Source: an uncultured Acidimicrobiales bacterium (GTDB taxonomy: Bacteria > Actinomycetota > Acidimicrobiia > Acidimicrobiales > SHLQ01). Taken from it: a stretch of DNA of 64,000 bases. The stretch's first letter is position 1. The number at the start of each line of letters is the position of its first letter. Positions 1 through 8,479 of this stretch are shown one piece after another. The notes beneath the pieces are model-generated. The model had not been told where the DNA came from. It did not search any database and saw only the letters and a program-made list of their open reading frames with translations. Location: NCBI GenBank assembly GCA_937922235.1, contig CAKZVC010000029.1, positions 1 to 64,000 of the forward strand, read 5' to 3'. The position numbers and the translations under genes are program-made.

Positions 1-67
1 CGGAAGAAATTCCGGACGCACATAACCGATAGCAACATCTTTCGAGATGGTGGTATCGGAGCACCTA

Positions 68-140
68 GCCCCGTTCGTCTAGCGGCCTAGGACGCCTGCC
101 TCTCACGCAGGTAACACGGGTTCAAATCCCGTACGGGGTG
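68..140 (+). tRNA. tRNA-Glu, anticodon CUC
   Basis: A 73-nt cloverleaf can be folded by eye. The acceptor arm pairs GCCCCGT (68-74) with ACGGGGT (133-139), with discriminator G at 140. The anticodon arm pairs CCTGC (95-99) with GCAGG (107-111) around the loop CTCTCAC, giving anticodon CTC at 102-104, which reads GAG (Glu). The T-arm carries the conserved GGTTCAAATCC core. The 3' CCA is not encoded. The glutamyl-tRNA synthetase gene lies about 3.3 kb downstream on the other strand. Confidence 0.97.
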
Positions 141-147
141 CTCTGAA

Positions 148-173
148 GAAACCCGAGCTTCGGCTCGGGTTTC
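148..173 (+). terminator. Terminator hairpin after tRNA-Glu
   Basis: A perfect 11-bp stem (148-158 with 163-173) is closed by a TTCG tetraloop immediately behind the tRNA. The 3' arm ends in TTTCT. There is no long separate T-tract, so the termination call rests on the strong UUCG-capped stem and its position. Confidence 0.65.
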
Positions 174-194
174 TGCCGTTTGTAGCCTGTGGCT

Positions 195-1097
195 ATGTCT
201 CCCATCGACGAGCCATACGCTCCGGCCATTTCGATGTGGGTTGAGTTGGCGACGGGTCGATATGTCGAGCGGTGTGATGAGCGTCTGTCAGGGGCAACCA
301 CAGCAACGATCGTTCCGCTAACAACTACTGATGGGCAACACCTCATCGCCAAGATCTACGACCGCGAAATCGACGGGGTTGGCGTCAAGGACATTGCCCG
401 CGATGAGGCCGCCATGGTCGCCGCGGCCGAGTTAGGCGTCGCTTCGCCCCAAGTGGTTGCTACCGATGCAGCTGGCGACCACCTGGGTTCGCCAGCCATC
501 CTGATGACGCGCCTCGGCGGAGCGCCGCTGGCCCACGGCGGCGACAACCCCGAGCGTTGGGTCGATGGTCTTGCCGATGTGCTGATCGACGTGGCTTCGG
601 CTGGGACCCCACGCACTCCACTCCCCCACTTTGCGAGCTGGGTTCCTGAACGAGTCACGACCCCGGCGTGGTCGACCAACCACGAACTCTGGGCCGACAT
701 CGCAACGACACTCGACGGTGGCGTGCCAACCTCACCGCCCCGATTCATCCATCGTGACTTTCACCAGTTGAACGTCCTCTGGCTCGACGGCACACCGACC
801 GGCCTCGTGGACTGGGTCAACGGGTGCCTCGGACCAATCGAAAGCGACATAGCGACTGGTCGAGTCAATATCGCGCTCGCCGGTCCAATTCACGATGGAA
901 TTGCCCTCGCCGATCGATTTCTCGCCCGATGCGTTGATGCGGGCCTGCCATGGCACCAGCATTGGGACCTCGAGTTCATCGCAGGCGTCGCCGAGGAGCC
1001 CGAGACGTTCCTCGTCGGCCGAAGTCTCGGTGCCGAGAGCACCATCGAAAGCGTCTACACCGCGCTCGAAGCACTCTCCCAACGCGCACTGGACTAA
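195..1097 (+). CDS. Aminoglycoside/choline-kinase-fold phosphotransferase
   Basis: A protein of 300 residues with the APH/choline-kinase fold. The catalytic Brenner-type motif HRDFHQLNVLW lies near residue 185, followed by the metal-binding segment GLVDWVNG. An N-lobe ATP-binding region with a conserved lysine (LIAKIYD) precedes it. Family members transfer ATP phosphate to small hydroxylated molecules; the substrate cannot be told from sequence. ATG 195 is chosen, with GTG 189 in the same frame as an alternative; neither has a clear ribosome site. The gene stands alone after the tRNA, and nothing nearby suggests an antibiotic-resistance role. Confidence 0.82.
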   Translation: MSPIDEPYAPAISMWVELATGRYVERCDERLSGATTATIVPLTTTDGQHLIAKIYDREIDGVGVKDIARDEAAMVAAAELGVASPQVVATDAAGDHLGSPAILMTRLGGAPLAHGGDNPERWVDGLADVLIDVASAGTPRTPLPHFASWVPERVTTPAWSTNHELWADIATTLDGGVPTSPPRFIHRDFHQLNVLWLDGTPTGLVDWVNGCLGPIESDIATGRVNIALAGPIHDGIALADRFLARCVDAGLPWHQHWDLEFIAGVAEEPETFLVGRSLGAESTIESVYTALEALSQRALD

Positions 1098-1114
1098 GCG
1101 CTCACTGGACTGAG

Positions 1115-1726
1115 TCAGCCTTGCCAGTTACTGATGCGGCGGTAGCTGACAATGCGGCCGACGCTCACCGCGGCACTCTCTAAGACCAGTCGGCGAATGC
1201 CGTTGTCGTCGCCTGCGGCCACAACCGTTGCCGTAAGCCCAACCTCGGCGGCGATGTCAGCGCTTCGACGGGCATGGTACGCATCAGTCACCACAACAAC
1301 ATCCCGCTCGTCTGGACCGAGTTGGTTCGCAGTGGCGAGCAACGACTCGTACGTGTCGCCACCGTCGACGATGACCACGATCTCGTCCTCGGAGATCCCG
1401 GCGTTGCGCAGGTAGCGAAAAGCAGCAAACCCTTCGGTGAACTGCTCCCCTGGCTGACTCGCTCCCGTCGTCACGACCTGAGGGGCCGCCGAGTCCTCCC
1501 ACAGGCTCAACGCCGCATCAAGGCGACGTTCGAGGACCGGCGAGGGCTCGCCGTTGTATTGGGCCGCCCCCAAAACAACGATCGCATCGCCCTCGGCGGT
1601 ACGGCCTTGGGCATTTCTCGCCTCGACACTGACCGAGACGAAGGCGTACGCAAACCATCCGAGAGCCAGAAGAACAAGCGCAGCGCAAAGCTTGCCGGCA
1701 ATTCGTCTGCTCGGTTCCGCTGCCAT
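1115..1726 (-). CDS. DUF218 (YdcF/SanA-like) membrane-anchored protein
   Basis: A 203-residue protein with one N-terminal membrane segment (about residues 13-32, rich in Leu/Ala/Val) followed by a DUF218 domain. Recognisable pieces are DAIVVLGAAQYNG, the VTTGASQPGE turn, and VVVTDAYHARRSADIA near the C-terminus, which matches the family's HxxRA-type motif. Relatives (YdcF, SanA, ElyC) act at the cell envelope, some in vancomycin tolerance or peptidoglycan precursor handling, but their biochemistry is poorly defined. It converges on the upstream kinase gene across a 17-nt gap. ATG 1726 is preferred to the GTG one codon earlier. Confidence 0.85.
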   Translation of the reverse strand: MAAEPSRRIAGKLCAALVLLALGWFAYAFVSVSVEARNAQGRTAEGDAIVVLGAAQYNGEPSPVLERRLDAALSLWEDSAAPQVVTTGASQPGEQFTEGFAAFRYLRNAGISEDEIVVIVDGGDTYESLLATANQLGPDERDVVVVTDAYHARRSADIAAEVGLTATVVAAGDDNGIRRLVLESAAVSVGRIVSYRRISNWQG

Positions 1727-1818
1727 CACTCAAGTCTGACGGAATCTGGTGCCCGATCCACATCAGGGCACACGTTTCACAGGTTGGGCATCACGCTGAT
1801 TGCCGCGAAGATGTCCAC

Positions 1819-2427
1819 ATGCAGATCGAGCCCAAGCACACGTACCCGGTTGACGAACTCGAGGTGGCACACGCCTACAAGCTGGCAACCAGCATCGTCG
1901 CTCCCCGTCCGATCGGCTGGATTGGCACGCGAGCTGAAGACGGCAGCAGCAACCTGGCGCCGTACTCGTTCTTCAATGTTGTCGCGGCCTACCCACCGAC
2001 CTTCGTGGTAGCACCTGCTGTCACCGGCAGGCGAGACACGCTCAACAACATCGAGGCCACGGGCGAGTTCACCGTGAACATCGTGAGCGAGTCGACAGTC
2101 GAAGCAATGAACCTCTCTTCAGGCTCATATCCAGCCGGCGAAAGTGAGTTCGAGATCTGCGGTCTTACCGAGGTCCAGGCCGAGACGATCAACGCTCCCC
2201 TCGTTGGTGAGGCGATCGCAAACTTCGAATGCACGGCATCGCAGATCATTCCCGTCGGGACCGGCAAGTTGATCATTGGTGAAGCGAGCCACATCCACGT
2301 GGCCGAACGCGTCGTTGGCGACAACTTCCACATTGCGCAGGAAGAGCTCCACCTCATCGGCAGACATGCCGGTGGAATGTACAGCCGCACCGCCGAAACA
2401 CTGTTTAACCTCGACCGCCCCGACTAG
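1819..2427 (+). CDS. Flavin reductase-like FMN-binding protein
   Basis: A 202-residue single-domain protein of the flavin reductase-like, FMN-binding split-barrel family. The start ATSIVAPRPIGWIGT is followed by SNLAPYSFFNVVAAYPP, the classic FMN phosphate-binding region with an SxxS/N pattern, and later FTVNIVSE. Members bind FMN and either reduce free flavin for a partner oxygenase or act as small flavoenzymes. No monooxygenase partner lies beside it, so the physiological acceptor is unknown. It converges on the next gene across 14 nt. Confidence 0.85.
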   Translation: MQIEPKHTYPVDELEVAHAYKLATSIVAPRPIGWIGTRAEDGSSNLAPYSFFNVVAAYPPTFVVAPAVTGRRDTLNNIEATGEFTVNIVSESTVEAMNLSSGSYPAGESEFEICGLTEVQAETINAPLVGEAIANFECTASQIIPVGTGKLIIGEASHIHVAERVVGDNFHIAQEELHLIGRHAGGMYSRTAETLFNLDRPD

Positions 2428-2437
2428 CAACGGGGCG
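2416..2437. terminator. Hairpin between convergent genes
   Basis: A perfect 7-bp GC stem (2416-2422 with 2431-2437) with an 8-nt loop spans the stop codon of the flavin reductase gene and the short gap to the converging gene. It has no T-tract on either side, so it may only slow polymerase. The bidirectional terminator call is tentative. Confidence 0.35.
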
Positions 2438-2441
2438 AGGC

Positions 2442-3281
2442 TCAGGTGTCGATCACTTCCGAGTCGACGCTTGTCTCAATGGCGATCCGAGCGAGCGGCA
2501 CATTGTCGTACCAGACCACCACAAACTGCTGACCCGGACCTGCGTCTTCGGCCCGAACAGTCGCCAACGCCGAAGAGTTGACCGGCAAGGTGTCGTGGAT
2601 GAAGCGGCTGAACGTCGTGGCTGGAGTTCCGGATTCGTTCTCGACGCGTACAGCAAAGTCCTCGGTGTAGAGCTCCTCGTCGGTCGAGACACTCTTGATG
2701 CGGAGCGCAAACGAATACACCTCGCCGTTCGATGGTGCGGCGTCATAGACAGACACTTCGATGTCCTCGGCGGCGACGGTGACGAGAACGGGTTCGATCT
2801 GGGCCACCTCCCGAGCTACCTCCTCAGCGGCAACCACGTCGAGAGGTTCCGGATCATCGAGCTCGTTCAGCTCGCTTCGATCGGTTTGCTCCGAGCTGTC
2901 GATCTGTACGGTCTCGACGTCGATCGTGCGAACCGGTCGGGACTCGAGCGATGTAGCCAGCAAGTAACAGACGCCCGCTGACACGCCGATCGCAAGGAAC
3001 AGAAGCCATCGCAAGAGGGTGCCGCCATCAGAATCGTCCACCTCGAACCGTGGTTGTGGCGGCCGCTCTGGTTGAGCAGTGTCCGCGTCCGCCTCGGGGG
3101 CCACAGATGGGGCCTGACGCAACGCATCGGCTTCACGGCGTCGAGCGTTTCGCTGCGACGCGAGCGTGTCATGTCGATCATCAGCGCGCTTGGACAACAC
3201 GTCCGCCAACAGTTTTGCTCCGTCGTTGCTGAGCCGTGGTGTCCCGTCGCTGTCAATGTCCATGGTTGCCAGACCCGCCAA
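2442..3281 (-). CDS. Hypothetical single-pass membrane protein
   Basis: A 279-residue protein with no family I recognise. The N-terminal 80 residues are charged and probably cytoplasmic (SKRADDRHDTL, RNARRREADAL). One membrane segment (LLRWLLFLAIGVSAGVCYLL, about residues 90-110) follows. The rest is an acidic extracytoplasmic part ending in a beta-rich domain of about 110 residues (EDIEVSVYDAAPSN, YSFALRIKS, TFSRFIHDTL) resembling an immunoglobulin-like sandwich. That structural resemblance is inference only. Confidence 0.6.
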   Translation of the reverse strand: MAGLATMDIDSDGTPRLSNDGAKLLADVLSKRADDRHDTLASQRNARRREADALRQAPSVAPEADADTAQPERPPQPRFEVDDSDGGTLLRWLLFLAIGVSAGVCYLLATSLESRPVRTIDVETVQIDSSEQTDRSELNELDDPEPLDVVAAEEVAREVAQIEPVLVTVAAEDIEVSVYDAAPSNGEVYSFALRIKSVSTDEELYTEDFAVRVENESGTPATTFSRFIHDTLPVNSSALATVRAEDAGPGQQFVVVWYDNVPLARIAIETSVDSEVIDT

Positions 3282-3401
3282 GGTTCTCCTGCCCGATTAC
3301 CGGGCAGTAAGGACAGTGTCGCGCAGCTCACACTATGAACTCAAAATTGGGGCTGACACCACTTATGGTGAAGTCGATAGAGCTAGGTGGGCAGGAAATG
3401 C

Positions 3402-4805
3402 CTACAGAAGTGCCTTGGCTGCGGCGATTCGACGGAGAACGACGTCCCGGTCAAGCGTTGCGGCTGCATCCCACAACGGAATACCGGCGTTTGTTCCGGT
3501 GATCGCCACGCGGGCGGGAACCTGGGACCGGGCCTCAAGTCGGTCGCCGACCTCGGAGACCGCAGCATTGAGCGCCTCGGCAGTCCATTCAACGTCGGCG
3601 AACGCCTCAGCCATGCCATCGAGGATCTCGGGGATCATCTTCCCCTTGATCATTGCCTTCTTCCAGCCCTTGCTCTCAACGTCGTACTCGACCGAATCGC
3701 TGAAGAGCCAACCGATGTAGTGCGGCACCTCGGCAAAGGTAGCGACGCGTTGCTGCACATCGGCCGCGACCATCTCGAAGACCTCGGGCTTGTAGTCGGC
3801 CTTGTCCCAGCTGATCTCGGTGTCGACGCCGTAGACAAACGGTTCGGACTTCTCAATGAACTCCTCAACAGGCAGCGCACGGATGTACTCGCCGTTGATG
3901 TGATTCAGCTTTGCAATATCGAAGAAGGCCGAGCCCTTGTTCACGTTCTCGAGCTTGAAGAGCTCGACGATCTCGCTGATCGGGCGAATCTCTTTCTCGT
4001 CTGGCGGACCCCAACCAAGCAGCGCCAAATGGTTGACCATGGCCTCGGGCAAGTAGCCCTGCGAGAGGAAGTCCATAAGCGACACATCGTCACGACGCTT
4101 CGATAGCTTCTTGCGCTGCTCGTTCACGAGCAATGGCAGATGCGCATACGTCGGCTTCTCACCGAGGTCGAGCGCATCCCACAACAGCATGATCTTCGGA
4201 ACGGTGTTGAGAAGATCCTCACCACGAATGACATGCGTGATGCTCATGTCAGCATCATCGACGGCGTTCGCCACAAGGAACGTGGGGCTTCCGTCGCTGC
4301 GGCGAATCACGAAGTCTTCGAGCTCAGCGCAGTTGAACCGCACCTCGCCGCGAATGACATCGTCAAAGACGACCTCGCCATCATCAGGAGTTCGGAATCG
4401 GACAACACAGTCGGGGCCATCTTCGATGCCCTTGTCGCGGGACCAGCCGTGGTATCCGGCGGGAAGGCCAGCTTCCTTCGCGAGCTCATCTGCCTGGTCG
4501 CGGGTGAGGTTGCAGAAGTATGCGTGACCAGATGCGACGAGCTTCTCAACCGCGTCGACATGGAACTGCTTGCGCTGTGACTGGTAGTACGGCCCCTCCG
4601 ACCATGTGATGCCGAGCGTCTCGAGCGGCTTGACGATGGCGTCGATGAACTCTGGCTTGCGGAGTGCAGCGTCGGTGTCTTCGATGCGCAAGATCATCTC
4701 GCCGCCCACCGATTCGGCGTAGAGCCAGTTGAAGAGAGCAGAACGAGCGGAGCCGACGTGGAGGAATCCGGTCGGAGCTGGGGCAAAACGAACACGAGTA
4801 GTCAC
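3402..4805 (-). CDS. gltX: Glutamyl-tRNA synthetase
   Basis: A class I aminoacyl-tRNA synthetase that charges tRNA-Glu. The N-terminal HIGH-type signature FAPAPTGFLHVGSA lies at residues 7-20, and the KMSKS-type motif KLSKRRDD lies near residue 235. The all-helical anticodon-binding domain fills the C-terminal third. At 467 residues it is of normal bacterial length. An Acidimicrobiia genome would be expected to use this enzyme with the GatCAB route for Gln, but no gat gene is in this window. The gene stands alone, with a 118-nt gap downstream that holds nothing recognisable. Confidence 0.96.
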   Translation of the reverse strand: MTTRVRFAPAPTGFLHVGSARSALFNWLYAESVGGEMILRIEDTDAALRKPEFIDAIVKPLETLGITWSEGPYYQSQRKQFHVDAVEKLVASGHAYFCNLTRDQADELAKEAGLPAGYHGWSRDKGIEDGPDCVVRFRTPDDGEVVFDDVIRGEVRFNCAELEDFVIRRSDGSPTFLVANAVDDADMSITHVIRGEDLLNTVPKIMLLWDALDLGEKPTYAHLPLLVNEQRKKLSKRRDDVSLMDFLSQGYLPEAMVNHLALLGWGPPDEKEIRPISEIVELFKLENVNKGSAFFDIAKLNHINGEYIRALPVEEFIEKSEPFVYGVDTEISWDKADYKPEVFEMVAADVQQRVATFAEVPHYIGWLFSDSVEYDVESKGWKKAMIKGKMIPEILDGMAEAFADVEWTAEALNAAVSEVGDRLEARSQVPARVAITGTNAGIPLWDAAATLDRDVVLRRIAAAKALL

Positions 4806-4861
4806 GACAGGCAGGCTAGCGACCTGTCGCGACTAGTCGGTTGTAATCGACGGTGTTTGGG

Positions 4862-5941
4862 TTAGCTCTCGCAGGAGACGAAACTAAGCGCTCCATCAGG
4901 GTCGGTGCACGTGTCGATACCTTTTCCGGCCCAAAGCGTGTCGGACGCACCTGCGCCACCGGTCATGATGTCGTGGCCATTGCCGCCGCGAAGGAAATCG
5001 TCACCGAGCCCACCATCAATGTCGTCGGGCCCGTTGCCGCCTTGCAGTCGGTCATTGCCGCTACCCCCTTCGATGGTGTCGCCTCCTTGGCCACCAGCAA
5101 CTTTGTCATTGCCTTCGTCGCCGCTCAGCTGATCGATTCCGTAGCCACCGTCGATCTCGTCATTGCCCGGCCCGCCAAAGATCGTGTCGGGCAGGCCGTT
5201 GCCGAGCAGGATGTCATCGCCAATTCCGCCGTCGATCGTGTCTTCACCCTTCTGTCCACGAATCCGATCGTTTCCGGCTTCACCGAATACGACGTCGTCA
5301 CCGGTTCCCGCCTTGATTCGATCGTTGCCATCGCCACCGCAGATGAGGTCGTCGCCTCCAAGCCCAAGAATCACATCGTTTCCACCAAGCCCGACGATGA
5401 CATCATCGCCGGCGGTTCCTCGGAGCACCTCACCTCGCGCAGTTCCAACGATCGTTGCTTCGACGCCGTTGCAACTGGAGCCAGATGGCCGCGATGCGAC
5501 CGGAACAACCGCCACCACGGGAGGAGCGCTTGTTGTCGTGGTGGGCGCAGCAGTTGTGGTGGTTGTTGTCGTCGTGATTGGGGCAGATGTTGTGGTCGTA
5601 GTTGTCGTGGTCGTAGTTGTCGTGACAGCTGGTGCGCTTGGGACACGACCGTTTGACTCACAACCGACTCCGTCCTTGTCACGGTCAAGCTTGTACGGAT
5701 CAGAGCCTCGAACCAAGATCGCCGAGCGGTGACGCTTGACTTCGCTGTCGCTACAGTTCAGATCGCCCGCGATCGGCAGGCAAGGCCAATAGTTGTCCGA
5801 GAACCCGGCTGGACAGTCGAACAGACCCGCCTGAGCATCGGCCGGTTTGGCCAGGACGAACGCTGATAAAGCCAACAGCACGGCAAGCAAGAGGACGAGA
5901 ACGGAACGCAGGCCTCGGGGATGAGCCATTGAAACCACCAA
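4862..5941 (-). CDS. Secreted excalibur and RTX calcium-binding protein
   Basis: A 359-residue exported protein with a modular layout. A signal peptide (residues 1-36, ending around PADAQA) is followed by an excalibur-type calcium-binding domain (about 38-95, with DRDKDGVGCES and conserved cysteines). Next comes a threonine-rich linker (about 105-145, long Thr runs broken by SAP/AAP), then some 18 RTX nonapeptides of the form GGxGxDxxx (about 165-335), and a short Cys-containing tail. RTX repeats fold into a calcium-loaded beta-roll. The mix with an excalibur domain and the lack of a type I secretion operon beside it suggest export by Sec. No catalytic domain is visible, so a structural or adhesive surface role is likely. 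Confidence 0.88.
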   Translation of the reverse strand: MVVSMAHPRGLRSVLVLLLAVLLALSAFVLAKPADAQAGLFDCPAGFSDNYWPCLPIAGDLNCSDSEVKRHRSAILVRGSDPYKLDRDKDGVGCESNGRVPSAPAVTTTTTTTTTTTTSAPITTTTTTTTAAPTTTTSAPPVVAVVPVASRPSGSSCNGVEATIVGTARGEVLRGTAGDDVIVGLGGNDVILGLGGDDLICGGDGNDRIKAGTGDDVVFGEAGNDRIRGQKGEDTIDGGIGDDILLGNGLPDTIFGGPGNDEIDGGYGIDQLSGDEGNDKVAGGQGGDTIEGGSGNDRLQGGNGPDDIDGGLGDDFLRGGNGHDIMTGGAGASDTLWAGKGIDTCTDPDGALSFVSCES

Positions 5942-6054
5942 CTAGTTGTGCGTCGACCGCCGCCGACGGAACGCCCTGAGTGGGCGAACGTCAACAGTTT
6001 TATTCCGGCTTCTGCACCCATGCCAACGCGAAGCGACACTACTCGCAAGATAAA

Positions 6055-6123
6055 GGGGTTTGACCCCTAGCAAGCTCGCTATCCCGCTGAGTGGGATACG
6101 CCGCCAAGAAGGGGTCAGACCCC
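6055..6123. repeat. Alternating 13-nt motif / 15-nt hairpin element
   Basis: Part of the 309-nt gap between two minus-strand genes. Two copies of the 13-nt palindrome (6055-6067, one variant base, and 6111-6123, exact GGGGTCAGACCCC) flank a 15-nt hairpin (6082-6096, TCCCGCT G AGTGGGA). The spacing is exactly 14 nt on each side. The same architecture recurs at 37.9 kb with a different 13-mer. It looks like a REP-type dispersed palindromic element. No transposase is adjacent. Confidence 0.75.
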
Positions 6124-6145
6124 AACTGGCGAGTTTCGAGCCCCT

Positions 6146-6250
6146 AGGCGAGAAACTCGGGTTCGACGATCCTCGTCAGAGGTGAGTCGATACAGCCCCC
6201 AGGCGAGAAACTCGAGTTCGACGATCCTCGTCAGAGGTGAGTCGATACGG
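6146..6250. repeat. 55-bp tandem duplication
   Basis: Two nearly identical 55-nt units (starting at 6146 and 6201, beginning AGGCGAGAAACTCG and ending GAGTCGATAC) sit directly downstream of the palindromic element. They abut the stop codon of the next minus-strand gene. The first unit also pairs with an upstream arm (CGAGTTTC at 6130-6137 against GAAACTCG at 6152-6159). No open reading frame of note covers it. Confidence 0.8.
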
Positions 6251-6772
6251 CTATTGGCCTAGCTGATCGCGCCAGTTGGCGCGGTAGCGGCTGGCGACCT
6301 GATCTGGGGTCTGCAACAGCACGTCGTTACTCACCATGTCGGCGATCGCACGACGCTCAAAGTAGTGGAACGAATAGTGCACCTCGGCGAAGGCTTCCTT
6401 GCGGAACTCGACCAGTTCGGCTGCGGGGTTTTCGTCGAGGAAGCCAAACAACATGTAGGCAATGCGGAGGTCGTGCACGACAGGTGCGCGGTGAAACAAT
6501 GATGCTCGCTTGGTTGCCACGCCAACACATCCAGAGTTGACATCGCCCTTGTACTCGCCGTCGGTGAGCTCGAGCTTGTTCTCGAACACCTTGACCAGCG
6601 TGAGAGCAAAGCCTTGGTCGGGTCCTTGAGCTCCAAGCCGGCCGCCGGACTGCACCGGAGCGCCAAACGTCTCGCCAGGGCGAGATGCCGACCACGCACC
6701 AGCTCGCTGAGGTGGCGAGGTGTAGTGCTTCGACGTGGTGGGCCCAGTTGGGACGAACTCAGGTGCTGCCAT
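6251..6772 (-). CDS. Conserved-looking hypothetical protein
   Basis: A 173-residue soluble protein that I cannot assign to a family. The N-terminal 50 residues are Pro/Gly/Ser-rich and probably disordered. The rest is a compact, mostly helical region with aromatic patches (AYMLFGFLDENPAAELVEF, VHYSFHYFERRAIADM). It is the last gene of a run with leuB and cimA (24 nt after cimA, same strand), so it is probably cotranscribed with them. No catalytic motif is evident, and the link to branched-chain metabolism is positional only. Confidence 0.65.
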   Translation of the reverse strand: MAAPEFVPTGPTTSKHYTSPPQRAGAWSASRPGETFGAPVQSGGRLGAQGPDQGFALTLVKVFENKLELTDGEYKGDVNSGCVGVATKRASLFHRAPVVHDLRIAYMLFGFLDENPAAELVEFRKEAFAEVHYSFHYFERRAIADMVSNDVLLQTPDQVASRYRANWRDQLGQ

Positions 6773-6796
6773 AGCGCAATCGTATCCGATCGGGTC

Positions 6797-8479
6797 TTAG
6801 GTCGGTGGGTGGAGGAATCCGTAGACGACCGAGTCGGCCAGCGCTTGCCAGCTCGCCTCGATGATGTTCTCGGAAACGCCCATGGTCGACCATGTCTCTT
6901 GACCGTTGGTGCTCTCGAGCAGGACTCGGGTGACTGCGCCGGTGCCGCGGCCGGTGTCGAGCACACGCACCTTGTAGTCGGTGAGGGTGATCTTTTCGAG
7001 CATGTCGGCGTAGTGCCGGCGCATGGCGTAGCGAAGTGCCGCGTCGAGCGCGTTGACCGGGCCGTTACCCTCACCGGTTGCGACGATGCGTTCGTCACCA
7101 ACCCAAATCTTGACCGTGGCTTCGGTTTCTACCTCGACTGCTTTGTCGGTCCAGGCACGGTTACCCGAGCCAGACCGGTGATCGAGGTTGACCCGGAACG
7201 ATTCGAGACGGAACCACTCCTGCTCAAATCCACTGGCGGCGCGCATGAGCAGTTCGAGCGACGCATCAGCAGCTTCGAAATGGTAGCCCTCGTATTCGAG
7301 CTTCTTGAGCGTCTCGGTGATGTCGCCGAGGACCTTGCCATCGACATCGATGCCGAGCGACTCGGCCTTCAGGGCCAGCGTCGAACGGCCAGCCATATCG
7401 GACACCAAGAATCGGGTGCCGTTGCCGACCGATTCAGGGTCGACGTGCTCGTAGGCGTCCGGGCGACGGGCGATCGCTGACGTGTGCAATCCAGCCTTGT
7501 GCGCAAAGGCCGTGGCACCGACATAGGGCTGCTGCGGGTCGGCTGCGAAGTTGACAAGGTCGGCGACGTTGTGCGCCACGCTCGTCAGGTTTTTGAGCTT
7601 GTCGTCGCCGATGGTCTCGACGCCCATCTTCAGGCTGAGGTTCGCAATGACCGGAACCAGGTCGCAGTTGCCGACCCGTTCGCCATAGCCGTTGATCGTC
7701 CCCTGCACCTGCGAGGCGCCGCCGCGCACGCCAGCCAACGCGTTTGCGACGCCGCAGCCAGTGTCGTTGTGCAGGTGCACACCGATGCCAGCCGTGCCGT
7801 TCGGGCCGCCGAGATGGTCGTAGACCTCCGACACCATGCGTTCGACGTCGACGGGCAACGAGCCACCATTCGTGTCGCACAGCACCAAGCAGTCAGCGCC
7901 GGCAACCGCGGCGGCTTCGAGCACCGCGAGGCTGAACTCGGGATTACGACGGTAGCCATCGAAGAAGTGCTCGGCGTCGAAGAAGACCTCACGTCCCTCA
8001 CCCTTTAGGAAGGCGATCGAATCCGAGACCATCGCAATGCCCTCATCGAGCGTTGTCTGGAGTGCCCCTTCGACGTGGTAGTCCCACGTCTTGCCGACGA
8101 TACAGACCGTTCCAGTCTCGGCGCTCAACAGGTTGGCAAGCGTCGGGTCGGTATCGGTCTTTCCCTTTGCCCGTCGGGTTGATCCGAAGGCGACCATCTT
8201 GGAGTTCTGCAGGTCGAGCTCGTTCCGGGCGCGCTCGAAGAACTCGATGTCCTTCGGGTTCGCTCCGGGCCAGCCGCCTTCGATGTAGGTGACGCCAAGG
8301 CGGTCGAGCTGGCGGGCGATCTTCAGTTTGTCTTCGACCGTCAGCGAGATGCCTTCGAGCTGGCTGCCGTCACGCAACGTCGTGTCATAAATCTCGACGC
8401 GGTCAGGCTGACGTTCGGTCCGGTCGATGCCCGACAGATCGCTTTGCACATCACTCATGGTCGACTTCTCCGTGCTCAT
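6797..8479 (-). CDS. cimA: (R)-citramalate synthase
   Basis: Condenses pyruvate with acetyl-CoA to citramalate, the first step of the threonine-independent route to 2-oxobutyrate and isoleucine. The 560-residue protein carries the HMGL-like TIM-barrel signature IYDTTLRDGSQLEG near residues 30-43, the second signature GIGVHLHNDTGCGVANA near 230-246, and a C-terminal LeuA-type regulatory domain (about residues 420-540). Sequence around the barrel start (GVTYIEGGWPGANPKD) is typical of the long CimA clade rather than LeuA. Its ATG overlaps the leuB stop by 4 nt (ATGA), implying translational coupling. LeuCD, needed in the same pathway, are encoded 37 kb away. An in-frame ATG seven codons in is an alternative start. 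Confidence 0.92.
   Translation of the reverse strand: MSTEKSTMSDVQSDLSGIDRTERQPDRVEIYDTTLRDGSQLEGISLTVEDKLKIARQLDRLGVTYIEGGWPGANPKDIEFFERARNELDLQNSKMVAFGSTRRAKGKTDTDPTLANLLSAETGTVCIVGKTWDYHVEGALQTTLDEGIAMVSDSIAFLKGEGREVFFDAEHFFDGYRRNPEFSLAVLEAAAVAGADCLVLCDTNGGSLPVDVERMVSEVYDHLGGPNGTAGIGVHLHNDTGCGVANALAGVRGGASQVQGTINGYGERVGNCDLVPVIANLSLKMGVETIGDDKLKNLTSVAHNVADLVNFAADPQQPYVGATAFAHKAGLHTSAIARRPDAYEHVDPESVGNGTRFLVSDMAGRSTLALKAESLGIDVDGKVLGDITETLKKLEYEGYHFEAADASLELLMRAASGFEQEWFRLESFRVNLDHRSGSGNRAWTDKAVEVETEATVKIWVGDERIVATGEGNGPVNALDAALRYAMRRHYADMLEKITLTDYKVRVLDTGRGTGAVTRVLLESTNGQETWSTMGVSENIIEASWQALADSVVYGFLHPPT

Noticed and set aside
1-67. A hairpin at the window edge (CGGAA, GAAA loop, TTCCG)
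   Set aside because: It is only 5 bp at the very end of the window, so its context is missing and no function can be supported.
189-1097. An aminoglycoside-resistance gene
   Set aside because: The fold fits APH-type kinases, but the sequence does not let me assign any known resistance subfamily and there is no mobile context.
3387-4106. A plus-strand open frame of 239 codons inside gltX
   Set aside because: It is antisense to the conserved anticodon-binding region of gltX and encodes no recognisable family.
5520-5640. A microsatellite or assembly artefact in the RTX gene
   Set aside because: The GT-rich run is a set of varied ACN codons giving a threonine-rich linker. It stays in frame and sits between two domains, as linkers of this kind usually do.
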